DNA from: Clavaria fumosa
Lineage: Eukaryota; Basidiomycota; Agaricomycetes; Agaricales; Clavariaceae
Assembly (NCBI GenBank): GCA_951802425.1
Contig: OX637796.1
Location: 930,001-994,000, forward strand
DNA length: 64,000 nucleotides
Direction: 5' to 3'
The position numbers and the translations under genes were made by a program. The notes below the pieces were generated by a model that made no database searches, was not told where the DNA came from, and saw only the letters and a list, made by a program, of their open reading frames with translations. Position 1 is the first letter of the stretch. Each line of letters starts with the position of its first letter. Below, piece after piece: positions 1 through 10,082 of the stretch.

Positions 1-344
1 CAAGAGACACAGGATCGTCGGATGCGAGAGCGAGAGAGAAATGATGGCTTTAAATGGCTTGGGCTGCACAATTCGAAGTTGATGGGTTCCCTGATGTGAC
101 CTATGATCGATCATGATCCCTCAAACAAACGGGGACCATTGAACTATTCGGGGTGTCTCCTTTTTCTTGTCATTTCGTGACCCTGTACAGCAATTACGAC
201 GCGTTTGTACATCCACCCCGGCAGTGCCTTATAAGGGCTCAGTCCCATCCTGCCCGGCTCTTAGCTCCCACATCTCTGTGGGATTTCTCAAGTTGTGCAC
301 CTCGTGCACTCCATTATTCCTTGAACAAACTTCACAAAGAGCTG

Positions 345-1061
345 ATGTACTCAGAGACGTGCGGCAGCCCATCTCCTGCTTCAGCAAAATTGGCTGGAGC
401 AGATACCGCGAATACTGAAATCGCTGCAGGTGGGAAACAAGTCTTCCCTGTCACAATGCAATGTCAGCCGAGTGGTATGCATTTCTGCGGTTGGACATGA
501 CACGATGACATACTTTTGCTTGCGCTTCTTCTTCAGCAGAAGACAGAATCACAGGGTCGGACAACATACGAACCATCGTCGCTGTTGTTCGTGTCTCTCG
601 TTGCTTCGTCTCCGTGATTCTCCTCTTGGCATTACCTGAGCCATTTGCAGTGCTGTGTCTTCCTCGCCGCTGAGGCCCAGCTGCTCGCGTCCAATTGGGT
701 CAACCGTGAACCATCTTCGCGCATCGTCCTCCATTGCATCGCAGAGCTCGACTTGCTCGCCATATTTGCCGCTGTCTGCTACCTCCACCAAGGCGGTAGA
801 AGTGGCCGACACTTCGCAAACGCTGCTCCGGTCAACAAGCATTGGCTGCTCCGTGCCGCTGCTCTCTTTCCAGCAGCCATGTTGCTCCTCAGCATTGTAG
901 GCATGGCCATCGTCCTCACGCTTGAGATGCTTCATGTCGCGGTGGGCATCGCAGTCGTCATGATTGGGAGCCTTGTGGCTGGAGTGGGATTTTGTGCCGT
1001 GGTAGCGGTGTATGCAAGCCAAGCGAGTTCGAGGGTGGAACAGACCGACGTACAAGCGTAA
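345..1061 (+). CDS. Family A small membrane protein, copy 1 (three exons)
   Basis: Predicted protein of 196 aa from exons 345-474, 537-586 and 651-1061, joined by 62- and 64-nt introns. The introns start GTATGC and GTTCGT and end CTTCAG and TTGCAG. All three joins are in frame and the same two intron positions recur in the other three copies. The N-terminus is polar and Ser/Pro-rich (MYSETCGSPSPAS). The last exon encodes hydrophobic helices: a short one near AAEAQLLA, then LDLLAIFAAVCYL, then AAMLLLSIVGMAIVL, and a long Gly/Val-rich helix ending in a polar tail (SSRVEQTDVQA). I infer a three- to four-pass membrane protein with no recognised family. Function is unknown. A convergent gene (family B) lies downstream. 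Confidence 0.7.
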
Positions 1062-1654
1062 GCGGTGTGGTTCTTCTACAATCTCCTGCGCCTCTTCTTT
1101 CTCGCCTTTCCACTGTGTTCTGATCGTAGTTACTAAACCCTGTACCCTGTTGATAAGGATTCCCTGGTTCTATTTGACTGCTTGCTTTGTATATCAATTT
1201 GTCGCCTTCTGTTGGGCTCGGGTCCTGGCGCCTGCTAATACGTCAGTCAAAAGAAAATGAGAGACCTAAGAACAGACGACAACCTTTCTCCTCTCCCATG
1301 CGCAAGTGCTCAAAGCAATAGCGACTTGTGCCGACGCATTGAGGCTACGTTCGGACCACGTGATGAGTCAACCGGAAACTTCGTGCGGGTGGGCGTTGAG
1401 ATGTTCACGATGCGGAAGGCGAGAGGGAGGTGACAATACTGGAATACACTCAGTTGTTGGACCTTTCGAAGTTGAGAATGTCGACGATTTTCCCCTTTCA
1501 CGGACTGGCCCGTTGTGTGAACGTCGAAGACCACAGCGCCGACAGTCGAAGCAGGGTCAGGTAGGAACACGACAAGAGTTGGAGTCATGTCATCGACGGA
1601 CGAATCTTGCACATGCGTTGTCAGCAAGATTGGAGTCGACCCGAACATCGACCC

Positions 1655-2481
1655 TCATTTCCGCGTCACAAAGGGTCGTGCGGCCTCAGGGCACCAAGGT
1701 TGACTGGCAAGGGGGAAAGACAGTTGGTGGATACAGGTAGAGCTCGAAGCTTGTTTTACATACCTGGGCGCCGCTCCCAGTCTTTCACGGTCAATGACTA
1801 CTTGAAATTGAGGCGAAGCGCCGCGCCGTTTTTGTTCGGTACGGTCACAGCCGTGGTGCAGCCGCTGAGCGTCGAGTAGCATGCGAACAGTTTTGGACCT
1901 AAGGGAGTGCGGGTTCGCCAACCACGAGTTAGAGGTTAAATAAAGTGGCAAAGATTCAACGACTCACCTTACTATTAAGCTCTTACAGATCCTCTTCTGG
2001 GGTCGTTTGGACTTGGCCGTGGAAGAGTTTTGGGGTTTGGACGAGGAGGCCTCGAATGCAGCGGCAAGAATATACTCTGTGAATTGAAGGTTTTCAACGT
2101 CCTGCTCGCCTGAGCGCATTGACGCGTCCCCTTCGATACCCTCTTCTAGGTCTAGCGTGTCCCGGACACTCGCCGATCCTGTCGCTCTTGTCATCTTCCT
2201 TTTCCGTTCCTTCTTCCCTCTCGCGACGCATTCTCCTTCTCCTCTTCATCGCCGCTGTGAAGACCCTCAACCGGCGCCACCCACTTCCTTGAAGCGTGCT
2301 CATTCAGCATCTTGTTCCGCTCCGAGTTCAATGCCTTGAGCTTGTACCGCTGCGACGCATGCACGCACCGGCGATCAGACTCTGGTACATCGATTTCGTC
2401 GCCCGTTATTGCTGGGTGCGTGGAGGCTGTCACAGGTTGAATTCCTCTGAAGGAGGAAAAAGAGAGGCTCATTGTCAACAT
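1655..2481 (-). CDS. Family B hypothetical nuclear-like protein, copy 1 (spliced)
   Basis: The minus-strand gene is convergent with gene A. From ATG at 2481 an ORF runs through a charged region (motif NSERNKMLNEHASRK) and an acidic stretch (SGDEEEKEN). A +1 frame change near 2190-2200, either an unrecognised intron or a frameshift, leads to an exon ending at 1968. Two clean introns follow: 1899-1967 (GTGAGT...CTTAG) and 1704-1763 (GTATGT...CCAG). The exon between them encodes TVRMLLDAQRL...VIDRERLGAAP and the last exon stops at 1655. The introns and the short exon recur in units 2-4. The residue mix (Lys/Arg and Glu/Asp clusters) suggests a nuclear protein. No known domain was recognised. Confidence 0.45.
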
Positions 2482-2595
2482 GTAACATCAAGCCTGTTGC
2501 GAGGCATAAAACGGTGTCTTTGCATATCTTTGCATATGTTTGGTATGTTCCCACGATGGTGAAACATGACGTTGATCGGCATCCTCTCCTGTGTA

Positions 2596-2632
2596 TGGTG
2601 TTGGTGGTGGTGGCGGTGGTGGTGGTGGTACT
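2596..2632. repeat. GGT-rich microsatellite
   Basis: Run of imperfect GGT/GGC triplets between units 1 and 2. Reverse-strand ORFs here read as poly-His and are judged non-coding. Apart from this run, nothing gene-like is seen in 2566-2990. Confidence 0.8.
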
Positions 2633-3022
2633 TGTACTGCATGTCCACCACGATCACTGCCTCGATCAGGGGCAGACTTGTATGTACTACTTCGGATATC
2701 TGTATAGTATATTTACAAATGTTGGTTGGAGAAGTGAATAAACACGATACATCTTTGTCAGTCAGCACGGTTTCACGGTCCTGGGTTACCAGAGTCGGAG
2801 TGCAAGTGGAGAATGTGCTCAAGCGCTCAAAGTATTTATGATTCCCACGGAGGAGAACCACGGAGGCGAACAGGGGCCCTCCCCCGAGCGGAGTTTAAAT
2901 ATACGCCCACGCAATGTGCACGACCGCGAATCACACATAAAAACCATGACCCCGAATTAACCAAGCCATCCAGAGTTAACAGCTTCAGCCACTATTCCTC
3001 AACCCATCCACACAAAGAGCTG

Positions 3023-3714
3023 ATGTCTTCAGGAAGTCCATCTCCTGTGTCAACAAAACAGGTCGAAGCGGATACCGCAAATACTCAAGTCACCGCTGCC
3101 GGGCAGCAGGTCCTCCCTGCCGCTATTCAATATCACCTGGCTGGTACGCAGTTTTGCGGCAAGAGACCCTATTCCTCTTCCTCGGCAGAAGACCAGAACA
3201 CAAAGAAAGACAACATACAAACCATCATCGCCGTTGTTCGTGTCTGCCGTTGCTCTATCTCCATGAATCTCCTCCTCGCATTACCTGAGCCCCACTTACA
3301 CAGTGTTGTGTCTTCCTCACCGCTGAGGCGCAGCTGCTCGCCTCCAATCTGGCCAACCATAGGCCATCTTCACGCGTCGTCCCGTATTGCATCGCCGAGC
3401 TCAACTTGCTTGCCATCTTTGCCGCCGTCTGCTACCTCCACCAAGACGGTAGAAGCGGCCGACACTTCGCAAACACCGTTCCGGTCAACAAGCCTTGGCT
3501 GCTCTGTGCCGCTGCTTTATTTCCGGCAGCCATGTTGCTCCTCAGCATTGTGGGCATGGCCATCGTCCTCGCGCTTGAGATGCTCCTTGTCGCCATGGGC
3601 ATCGCAATCGTCATAATTGGGATCCTTGTGGCTGGAATGGGATTCTGTGCTGTGGTAGCGGTGTATGCAAGTCAAGTGAGCTCGAGGGTAGAACAGACTG
3701 AAGTTCAGGTTTGA
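3023..3714 (+). CDS. Family A small membrane protein, copy 2 (three exons)
   Basis: Predicted 192 aa from exons 3023-3143, 3189-3235 and 3304-3714. The introns are 45 nt (GTACGC...GGCAG) and 68 nt (GTTCGT...CACAG), at the same codon positions and phases as copy 1. The first exon (MSSGSPSPVSTKQVEAD) and the second (EDQNTKKDNIQ) differ clearly from copy 1. The hydrophobic helices of exon 3 are nearly unchanged and the exon is exactly as long (411 nt). Divergent N-terminus with a conserved membrane domain suggests selection on the membrane part. No frame breaks were seen. Confidence 0.7.
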
Positions 3715-3739
3715 GCGGTGTTTTGGATCTCCTACCATT

Positions 3740-4298
3740 TCCTTAGTTTCTTCTTCCTCGCCTTTCCGCTGAGTTCCGTCCGTAGTTGCTGACCTTTTGA
3801 TGAGAATTCCCTCATTTTATTCGATTGCTTGCTTTGTATATCAGATTGTCGCATTCTATTGGGTTTGGGTCCTGGTGCCTGCTAAAGAAAGAAAAATGAC
3901 AGACCTGGGGCGGGGAGATTTTCCCGACGTGTAATCCAAGTGCCAACATGGATTGCTGGGCCCGCACCATCGGTCTAACTTAACTGCGGCACAGCAAACG
4001 CAGGAGGACGATGATCATTCGCGCCCCAAGAGCAGTAACCGCGCCATGATATAGCATTGTGATAGGAATTCCGATGCGGGGTAACACTACCATGGGCATC
4101 AAATATTGCCTTATCAAGGCTGTAGCAACCTTATAACTCTCGAATGCCATATAAGGCCTGCATAGTTCGCGCCGTGTTACCGTGATGGCTTCAGACATGC
4201 AGGGTTGGGTTCGGAATCCAGCAGGGATGCATGCCTTTGACTAAGTGTCTGGAGCCACGTTTCACGCTTTTGATTAAGGGTTGAGTACTATTGAGGCC
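3740..4298. other. No gene seen
   Basis: 3' flank of gene A copy 2 followed by unique sequence. A minus-strand ORF from ATG at 4198 (72 aa, Leu/Met-rich) exists but has no splice context or homologue in the other units, so it is not called. Confidence 0.5.
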
Positions 4299-4484
4299 TC
4301 AGTCCGTCTCGTTATCGGAGCCTGTGACGTCTTCTATGCCGAAGTCGTCGCCATCGTCCTGATCCACGTCCATGAGCTCCCCATTATCAGCGCCGGATTT
4401 ATCCTTGCCCTTTCCTCGCTGTTCTCTGTACATCGATGCTAAGAAATCCGCAGTGCTAAGAACAGATGACGAAAATCTCATCAA
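4299..4484 (-). pseudogene. Acidic C-terminal exon fragment of an unknown gene
   Basis: After a possible acceptor (TTCTTAG, about 4460) the minus strand reads TADFLASMYREQRGKGKDK. A highly acidic tail (DVDQDDGDDFGIED) follows and stops at 4299. Tails like this are common at the ends of nuclear proteins. No upstream exons could be tied to it, because the adjacent sequence belongs to the ORF C repeat. It is therefore reported as an isolated fragment that the cluster may have picked up. Confidence 0.3.
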
Positions 4485-4870
4485 CCTTTCTCCTCTCCCA
4501 TGCGCAAGTGCTCAAAGCAATGGCGGGCAATTTTTCACCCGTGAATTCTGACAAACCAGACTGCCTACGGTCACCGAAAAACATGTGGGGGAATGGCAAA
4601 GACGACCTGTGCTGACGCGTTGAATTTGAATGAGTCAACTTACATTCGGACCGTGTGTCAACCGTGAGTAAAACTTCATGCGGGTGGGCGTTGAGATGTT
4701 CAAGATGCGGAGACAGATAAGATGATGGGCGTGTGCTTGATACAGGAGCGATTAAGGGAAAACCAGTCAAACCCCAAGTTCATCCGCAAGAGATCTTGCT
4801 GGTGAGAGGGAGGCGACCACATTGGAATTGTTGGACCCTTCGAAGTTGAGAGTGTTGATGATTTGCCTGT
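4460..4870 (+). pseudogene. Degenerate copy of ORF C
   Basis: This is similar to the intact ORF C at 15033-15362 on the opposite strand. Shared pieces are LLSHAQVLKA, the SDKP segment and CGWALRCSRCG. In-frame stops interrupt the middle. A third copy in unit 1 (from about 1290 on the plus strand) keeps the CSRCG end but lacks roughly 45 internal codons. Confidence 0.5.
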
Positions 4871-5145
4871 AATACTAGGAGATCATAAGGTCATGTCATC
4901 ACTTGAACATTCGCAGAAGGGAGCGGGTCACATCGCAATTGATCGTGTAGACGAGATATTGCACTCGCAGGGCGCTGTAAGGATGTTTGCCGTGTTCGAT
5001 CGCTCGTTCAGTTCTGGAAATGCCACATACAGCTAGAAGGAAGACTCTGACCTCGAAGCAAACAACAACGACTATCCCAGTTACCCTTTCTGCCCTTGCT
5101 CTTTGCCGGTTACACTAGCGCGTTCATACGTATGGCGAGCCTATT

Positions 5146-5466
5146 TCATCCATTAAGTCCGACGAGGGACGATGCATTGCGAGACCGAGATATGTGGTCA
5201 GGTCCGCAGCAGCGAGCAAGGACAACCTGCGCGGCAGCGTCGCGAGGGTGCTGAATTTGGATAAGACGGCTTTCGTTCGGGAGATCGCATGCCAAGCCAT
5301 ACGAGTCACGATGTACCACTATCATCCCCGCCGCAGAGCTCGCTTGTGGTGCATCATCCTCTTCTTCTTCATCGCTGTGGATAACCTTGGCCGGCGCCAC
5401 TCTCGCGTCATGAATCCTTGAGAACGCGTGTCTCGCGAATGCCGACATTGGTTTTGATATACACAC
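5146..5466 (-). other. Possible coding fragment with acidic run
   Basis: The minus-strand ORF contains HSDEEEEDDAPQASSA and a following hydrophilic region. It lies between the ORF C remnant and gene B copy 2. It has no clear counterpart in the other units and no recognisable domain. It may be part of the divergent unit-2 B gene or chance coding. Low confidence. Confidence 0.2.
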
Positions 5467-6416
5467 GGACGACAGACCAGATATAGATTACACAGCCCTT
5501 TTCACGGACTGGTCCGTTGTGTGAGCGTCGAAAACCACAGCGCCGGCAGTCGAAGCAGGTCAAGTCGACCCGAAGCTCGAGCTTCATTTTCACCTCACAA
5601 AGTGCCGTGCGAGGCCATTGGCCTTCAAGATTCCAAGGTTGACTGAGCAGGAGAAAAAGATTAGTGAGGCATTCGGTGAGAACAGGTAGAGCCCGAGGCT
5701 TGTTTGATATACCTGGGCGCCGCTCCAAGCCTTTCGCGGTCGATGACCGCTTGAAACTGAAACTCCTCGAGACGGAGCGCCGCACCTTTTTGTTTGCAGC
5801 TGCCGAGCGTCGGGTAGCGTGCGGACAGTTTTGGACCTAAGAGAGTGGGGGCTCGTCATCCCCGAGTTGGAGAGCAGAGAATACGAATTTTGTGGGGAAG
5901 GGAAAAAAAATGGCGATGTCCCAATTGACTCATCCTACTATCAAGCTCTTTGGACTTGGCCGCGGAAGGGTCTGGGGGCAGGGGTTTGAATGAGGAGGCC
6001 TTGAACGCAGCAGCAACATATGGTCTGGCAATCGAAGATCTTCTTCTTCCTCCTCATGCTCGCCGACGCGTCCTCGCCCTCCTTTATGTTCGACGCGTCC
6101 CCGGATACTGGGGTGTTTCACTGCCCCTGTCATCTTCATCCCTTCCTCCATCCCGCCAGCGGCAGACCCGCTCGCAACGCATCCTCCATCCCTGCCGTTG
6201 AGAGCGCCGCCCGCTTCTCGCGGTTCTTCGAGGCGCACTCCTTCAACATCCTGTCCTGCTCCCGGCTTGAACGCCTTCAGCGTGCGCCGTTGCGACGCAT
6301 GCACATGTCTCAGCTTGCCGTCGTCGCGCTGGGCGTGCCTCTGGCAGTCAAGGAGACAGACTCTGGTGCGTCGATTTCGTCGCCGCTGTCGGTGGTTGGT
6401 TTGGCGCATCATGTGA
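5408..6416 (-). pseudogene. Family B copy 2, decayed
   Basis: The layout matches gene B copy 1: a MLKECASKN-like motif, an EHEEEEED acidic block, then the spliced exon ending in ERLGAAP-like codons and the third exon (RTALCEVKMKLELRV). Frames are broken at several points, so no continuous product results. The C-terminal exon resembles unit 3 more than unit 1, which stops earlier. The acidic and charged regions are recognisable although the frame is lost. Confidence 0.5.
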
Positions 6417-6439
6417 CAAATGCTTTTTAAAAAAATCAG

Positions 6440-6725
6440 CAGTGGAGGTATGCAGGGTGGGAGGTGTGCTAGGAATATTTGTAGGTATGATTGCTTTAAT
6501 TTAGTGCGGGTCTGGTGGCTCCGATGGCTCTGGGAGATCCGGTGGCGTGTAGGATTTTCCAGTTGCCGTAAAAAAGGCTCCGGATAAGCGTAAGAATTTC
6601 GCGATGGCGAGTGGGCCTTTCGTGCCGCTGAGTAACATCGGCATCGTGGTGTACGGCGGTTAGTACGTGTCGGAGTTCGTCGTAGGTGCGACAGATGAGC
6701 GAGTACATATAAAGTCTGCCGCGCG
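6440..6725 (-). pseudogene. 5'-truncated LINE fragment
   Basis: The minus strand encodes, across frame breaks, the extreme C-terminus of the LINE ORF2 found at 10076-14110: CRTYDELRHVLTAVHH, then SGTKG and KFLRLSGAF, ending in PPDPH and a stop near 6500. A short A/T run near 6425-6440 is the likely remnant tail. Only about 70 codons remain, which is typical 5' truncation of a non-LTR insertion. It sits just upstream of gene B copy 2. Confidence 0.7.
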
Positions 6726-6997
6726 CGTGAATCCGTTGCAAACGAAGCTAGCAATGGGCTGTACCAGTTGCCAGGAAATTTTAAGTGATCATTTGCATAT
6801 ATTTTGCGAATTTGAGTTGGCACACGATCAAGAACCAAGGGAACGAACAGCCGAACGAAGCTGTGCCGTGATTTTGAAGTTGTTTGTGGCAGTGCGTGAA
6901 GTGTACATCCAGTGGCATACAAAAGCATGACCTCCGTATAATCGAGCTATCCCAAATCACTCCTACTATTCCCCGACCCATCTCCGCAAAGAAATTG

Positions 6998-7711
6998 ATG
7001 TCTTCGGAAAAGCGTAGAAGTCCATCTCCTGTGTCAATAAAACAGGTTGAGGCACAAACCACGAAAACCCAAGTCACTGTAGTCGAACAACAGATCCTTC
7101 AATGTCACCTGACTGGTACGCACACTTGCAGTTGGAGACGACAGGATAACGTATGCCTCTTCTTCAGCAAAAGACCAGAGCACAAAAAAAGACAACTTAC
7201 ATACCATCATTGCCGTTGTTCGTGTCTCTTATTTCTCCATCTCCGTGATTCTCCTCCTTGCATTACCTGAGCCCCACATGCACAGTGCTGTGTCTTCCTT
7301 ACCGCTGAGGCGCGGCTGCTCGCCTCCAATTTGGTCAACCGTGAACCATCTTCGCGCGTCACCCTCTATTGCATTGCCGAGCTCAACTTGCTCAGCATCT
7401 TTGCCGCCGTCTGCTACCTCCACCAAGGTGGTAAAAGTGACCGACAATTCGCAAACGCCGCTCCAAATGCCGCTCCGTCCGTCAACAGGCCTTGGCTGCT
7501 CCGTGCCGCTGCTCTCTTTCCGGCCGCCATGTTGCTCCTCAGCATTGTGGGCATGGCCATCGTCCTCGCGCTCGAAGTGCTTCGCGTCGCGGTGGGTATT
7601 GCCGTCATCATGATTGGGGGCCTTGTGGCCGGAGTTAGTTTCTGTGCCATGGCAGCGGTGTATGCAAGTCAAGTGAGCCCAAGGATGGAACAGACTGACG
7701 TTCAGGCTTAA
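6998..7711 (+). CDS. Family A small membrane protein, copy 3 (three exons)
   Basis: Predicted 197 aa from exons 6998-7115, 7168-7217 and 7286-7711, with introns of 52 and 68 nt at the conserved positions. Exon 3 is 15 nt longer than in copies 1 and 2. The extra codons, a partial duplication of an Asn-Ala-Ala-Pro segment, fall in the loop before the long hydrophobic helix. The indel is a multiple of three and leaves the frame open, again suggesting selection to stay coding. The N-terminus (MSSEKRRSPSPVS) is again the most diverged part. Confidence 0.7.
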
Positions 7712-8004
7712 ATGGTGTAGCTCTCTTACAACTTCCTTCGTTTCTTCCTCGCATTTCCGATGAGTTCCAATCATAGTCGATGAGCCCGTTATCCTGTTGA
7801 TTCCCTAATTCTATTTGGCTGCTTGCTTTGTATATCAAATTGGCGCATTCTGGGGAATTAAAGTCCTGGCGATTGTTAATAGATGTGCACACATGGACAA
7901 TGGACCATACGTAAATTACACAGCCACTTTCACGGACTGGTCCATTGTGTGAGCGTCGAAGACCACAGCGCCGGTGGGCGAGGCAGGAGAACGACGGAGT
8001 CATG

Positions 8005-8309
8005 TCATTGACGGATGAGCGTACATAATCGACAGAGGAAGTCGACACGAAACTCGGCCTTCATTTTTGCCTCACAAAGTGCCGTGCGGGGCCGTTGGTC
8101 TTCAAGACTCCAAGATTGACTGAGCAAGAGAAAAGGATTAGTGAGACATTCGGTGGGAACAGGTAGAGCCTGAGGTTTGTTTGAAATACAAGGACGCCAC
8201 TCCCAGCCTTTCGCGGTCATTGCAATGAACAGGGCCGCGGAGGAGAAAGCCAAAGACGTGGATCTGCGTCGCCCGACGCCGGAGGAATGTGGCCCGATCG
8301 ACGTCATGT
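8005..8309 (-). pseudogene. Family B copy 3, truncated by the LINE
   Basis: Only the 3' end remains: an exon ending AMTAKGWEWRP, an intron of the B type (GTATTT...CTCAG) and a last exon with RTALCEAKMKAEFRV. The upstream part is absent. In the pre-insertion arrangement this copy abutted the inverted unit 4 at the LINE target site, so it was already truncated before the LINE arrived. Confidence 0.5.
8297..8309 (+). repeat. LINE target-site duplication, 5' copy
   Basis: ATCGACGTCATGT is repeated exactly at 14272-14284, directly after the poly-A tail. This fixes the 5' end of the element at 8310. Confidence 0.9.
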
Positions 8310-8336
8310 CACGCGACTTGGACAGAGCCACCAAGC

Positions 8337-10082
8337 ATGCCATTCGCGGCTAGAGGTAAGCAACGCAGCAAGACCTTAACACCGGCAGCAAGTAGCAGCC
8401 CAGTTCACTCCCAAGAACTTCAAGATACCCCAGACCCCCCCCCAAACCCCAGTAACAAAAAACTACCTATACAACAAAACAAAGCAAGCAACCACGCAAG
8501 CTCGATCAACACTCCAACCACAGGCGAATGCGCATCCGTGCCTTCACCGAAACCACAAACACCTTCCAAAAACCCTCTCAAACCAACTCCAGCAAACCCA
8601 AGCCCGTCCCCTATCACCCAATCACCACCCCCACCCCCACCGGCTTCCGTACCCACCACACCAAAAAACCAACCATCACCACCGACACCAGAAACACCCA
8701 ACCCCAGCCCCTCCCCGCCCTTGCTCTCGCCCTCGCTCCCTCCGATCCCCCCCACCCCTAGCCAGCACGTACCTAACTGGCTAGACCAGGCGCTCGGAGT
8801 TGCACACTTTCTATGCGAACTAGTCCCCTCCACTCTTCAACCTATAACCAACTCGGAAAACTCACAAATTACCGTCTCCAAAATGGACGAACTTCGCGCG
8901 ACCCTAGAAAACACAGTCCGAAACATCAACGCCGCACTATCTGGACAAACCAACAACTACCCCACAGACAAAGTCAACCATGAAATTCTCGACGCAATCC
9001 GAGACATCTCGAACCGACTCCGTGTCCAGGAAAAATCCATTAGCAAGTTCAACAACACAATATTCGCAACCAACACAACCCCAACCACCAACCGAGAACC
9101 AGAACCTCGCAACTTAACCTACTCCCAAGCGGCCGCTAAGCACCCTCCCCCCCCACAAAAACCCGATAGCAACCGAACTAACCCTGCCCCTACCCCTTCC
9201 CCCAAGCGCTCCATCAGATATGTTGTCCGATTCAAAGGACATCCTCCTCCCATCGAAAAATGACTCAGCAACGAACGAGCCACGAACGCGGTCAACGCAC
9301 GCCTCAACCAATGCGCGAACACTAAGGGGAAGGTAACAGCCGTCGCCGCCGAGGGACGCCCCAATGGCAACTACGTGATCACCCTATCAGAGCTTTCGTG
9401 CCCGATCCTCGCAGACCAACACAAAAACATCTTCGTAGAAGCGCTTGCCAACGACTTGTCATACGCAATCGTAACAAAAGACATACCATGGGCCAAAATT
9501 GTCCTACACAATATACCAAGACAAGACGACCAGAGAAACCCACGCATGACCGAAAGCCTACTCGAAGCAGTCAGAGTCAATCCCATATTCGCAGGCATTC
9601 AAATCGCACAGCCCCCCAGATGGATACAAACAGAATCGGCTCTCCAGGACAAGAGGGCCGCAGCGGTATCACTCGCGTTCATTGACCCCCCCACCTCCAT
9701 CTTAACTAGACTACTGACGGAACCTTTCTACATGTTCGGCTCAGTGGTAAGGATTGACCGATGGAAAGAAAAAGCCAAACCGATCCAGTGCAGAAAATGC
9801 TGGAAACTCACGCACAGCACGAAGCAATGTCCTGCCCTCGTACAGAGGTGCAGAAAGTGCGGCAAGCCCGGCACAGAAGACCAACACTCACAGCATTGCG
9901 AAGAATGCAGACGTTCCCCCGAACCGAGCCCTGCCTGCAGCCACCAAAGCTGCCCGAATTGCCATGAAAACAGCCACTGCGCAGATGATCCGAACTGCCC
10001 TAAAAGACAAGCTCTCATCTCGGCACTAACCCCCCCAGCCCACCCCGCCCCACACACGTCGAAGGGTAAAGCGCCATGCTAA
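8337..10082 (+). pseudogene. LINE ORF1 (Gag-like), one premature stop
   Basis: About 582 codons from ATG 8337. The first 170 residues are Pro/Asn/Ser-rich, followed by a helical segment (DELRATLENTVRNI) and a conserved block around RFKGHPPPIEK. A TGA at 9261-9263 interrupts the frame, which continues open in the same frame to 10082. The ancestral codon may have been CGA. The C-terminus has three Cys/His clusters: CRKCWKLTHSTKQCP, CRKCGKPGTEDQHSQHC and CPNCHENSHCADDPNCP. These are the RNA-binding knuckles expected of LINE ORF1. The stop overlaps the ORF2 start (ATGCTAA). Confidence 0.85.

Larger units (their letters stand above)
138..2565 (+). repeat. Left arm of inverted segmental duplication (unit 1)
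   Basis: This stretch matches, in reverse complement, the segment 14285-16447. It holds gene A copy 1, the ORF C equivalent and gene B copy 1. Homology begins near the AACTATTCGGGGT motif at about 138 and runs to the GTATGTTCCCACGAT motif at about 2541-2560. The right arm lacks the part equivalent to about 1885-2356. Its junction sits at GCATGC, which occurs in the left arm at 1879-1884 and 2357-2362. The boundaries were read by eye and are good to perhaps 10-20 bp. Confidence 0.85.

Noticed and set aside
8420..8833. Gly-rich minus-strand ORF over LINE ORF1
   Set aside because: Antisense of the Pro-rich ORF1 N-terminus.
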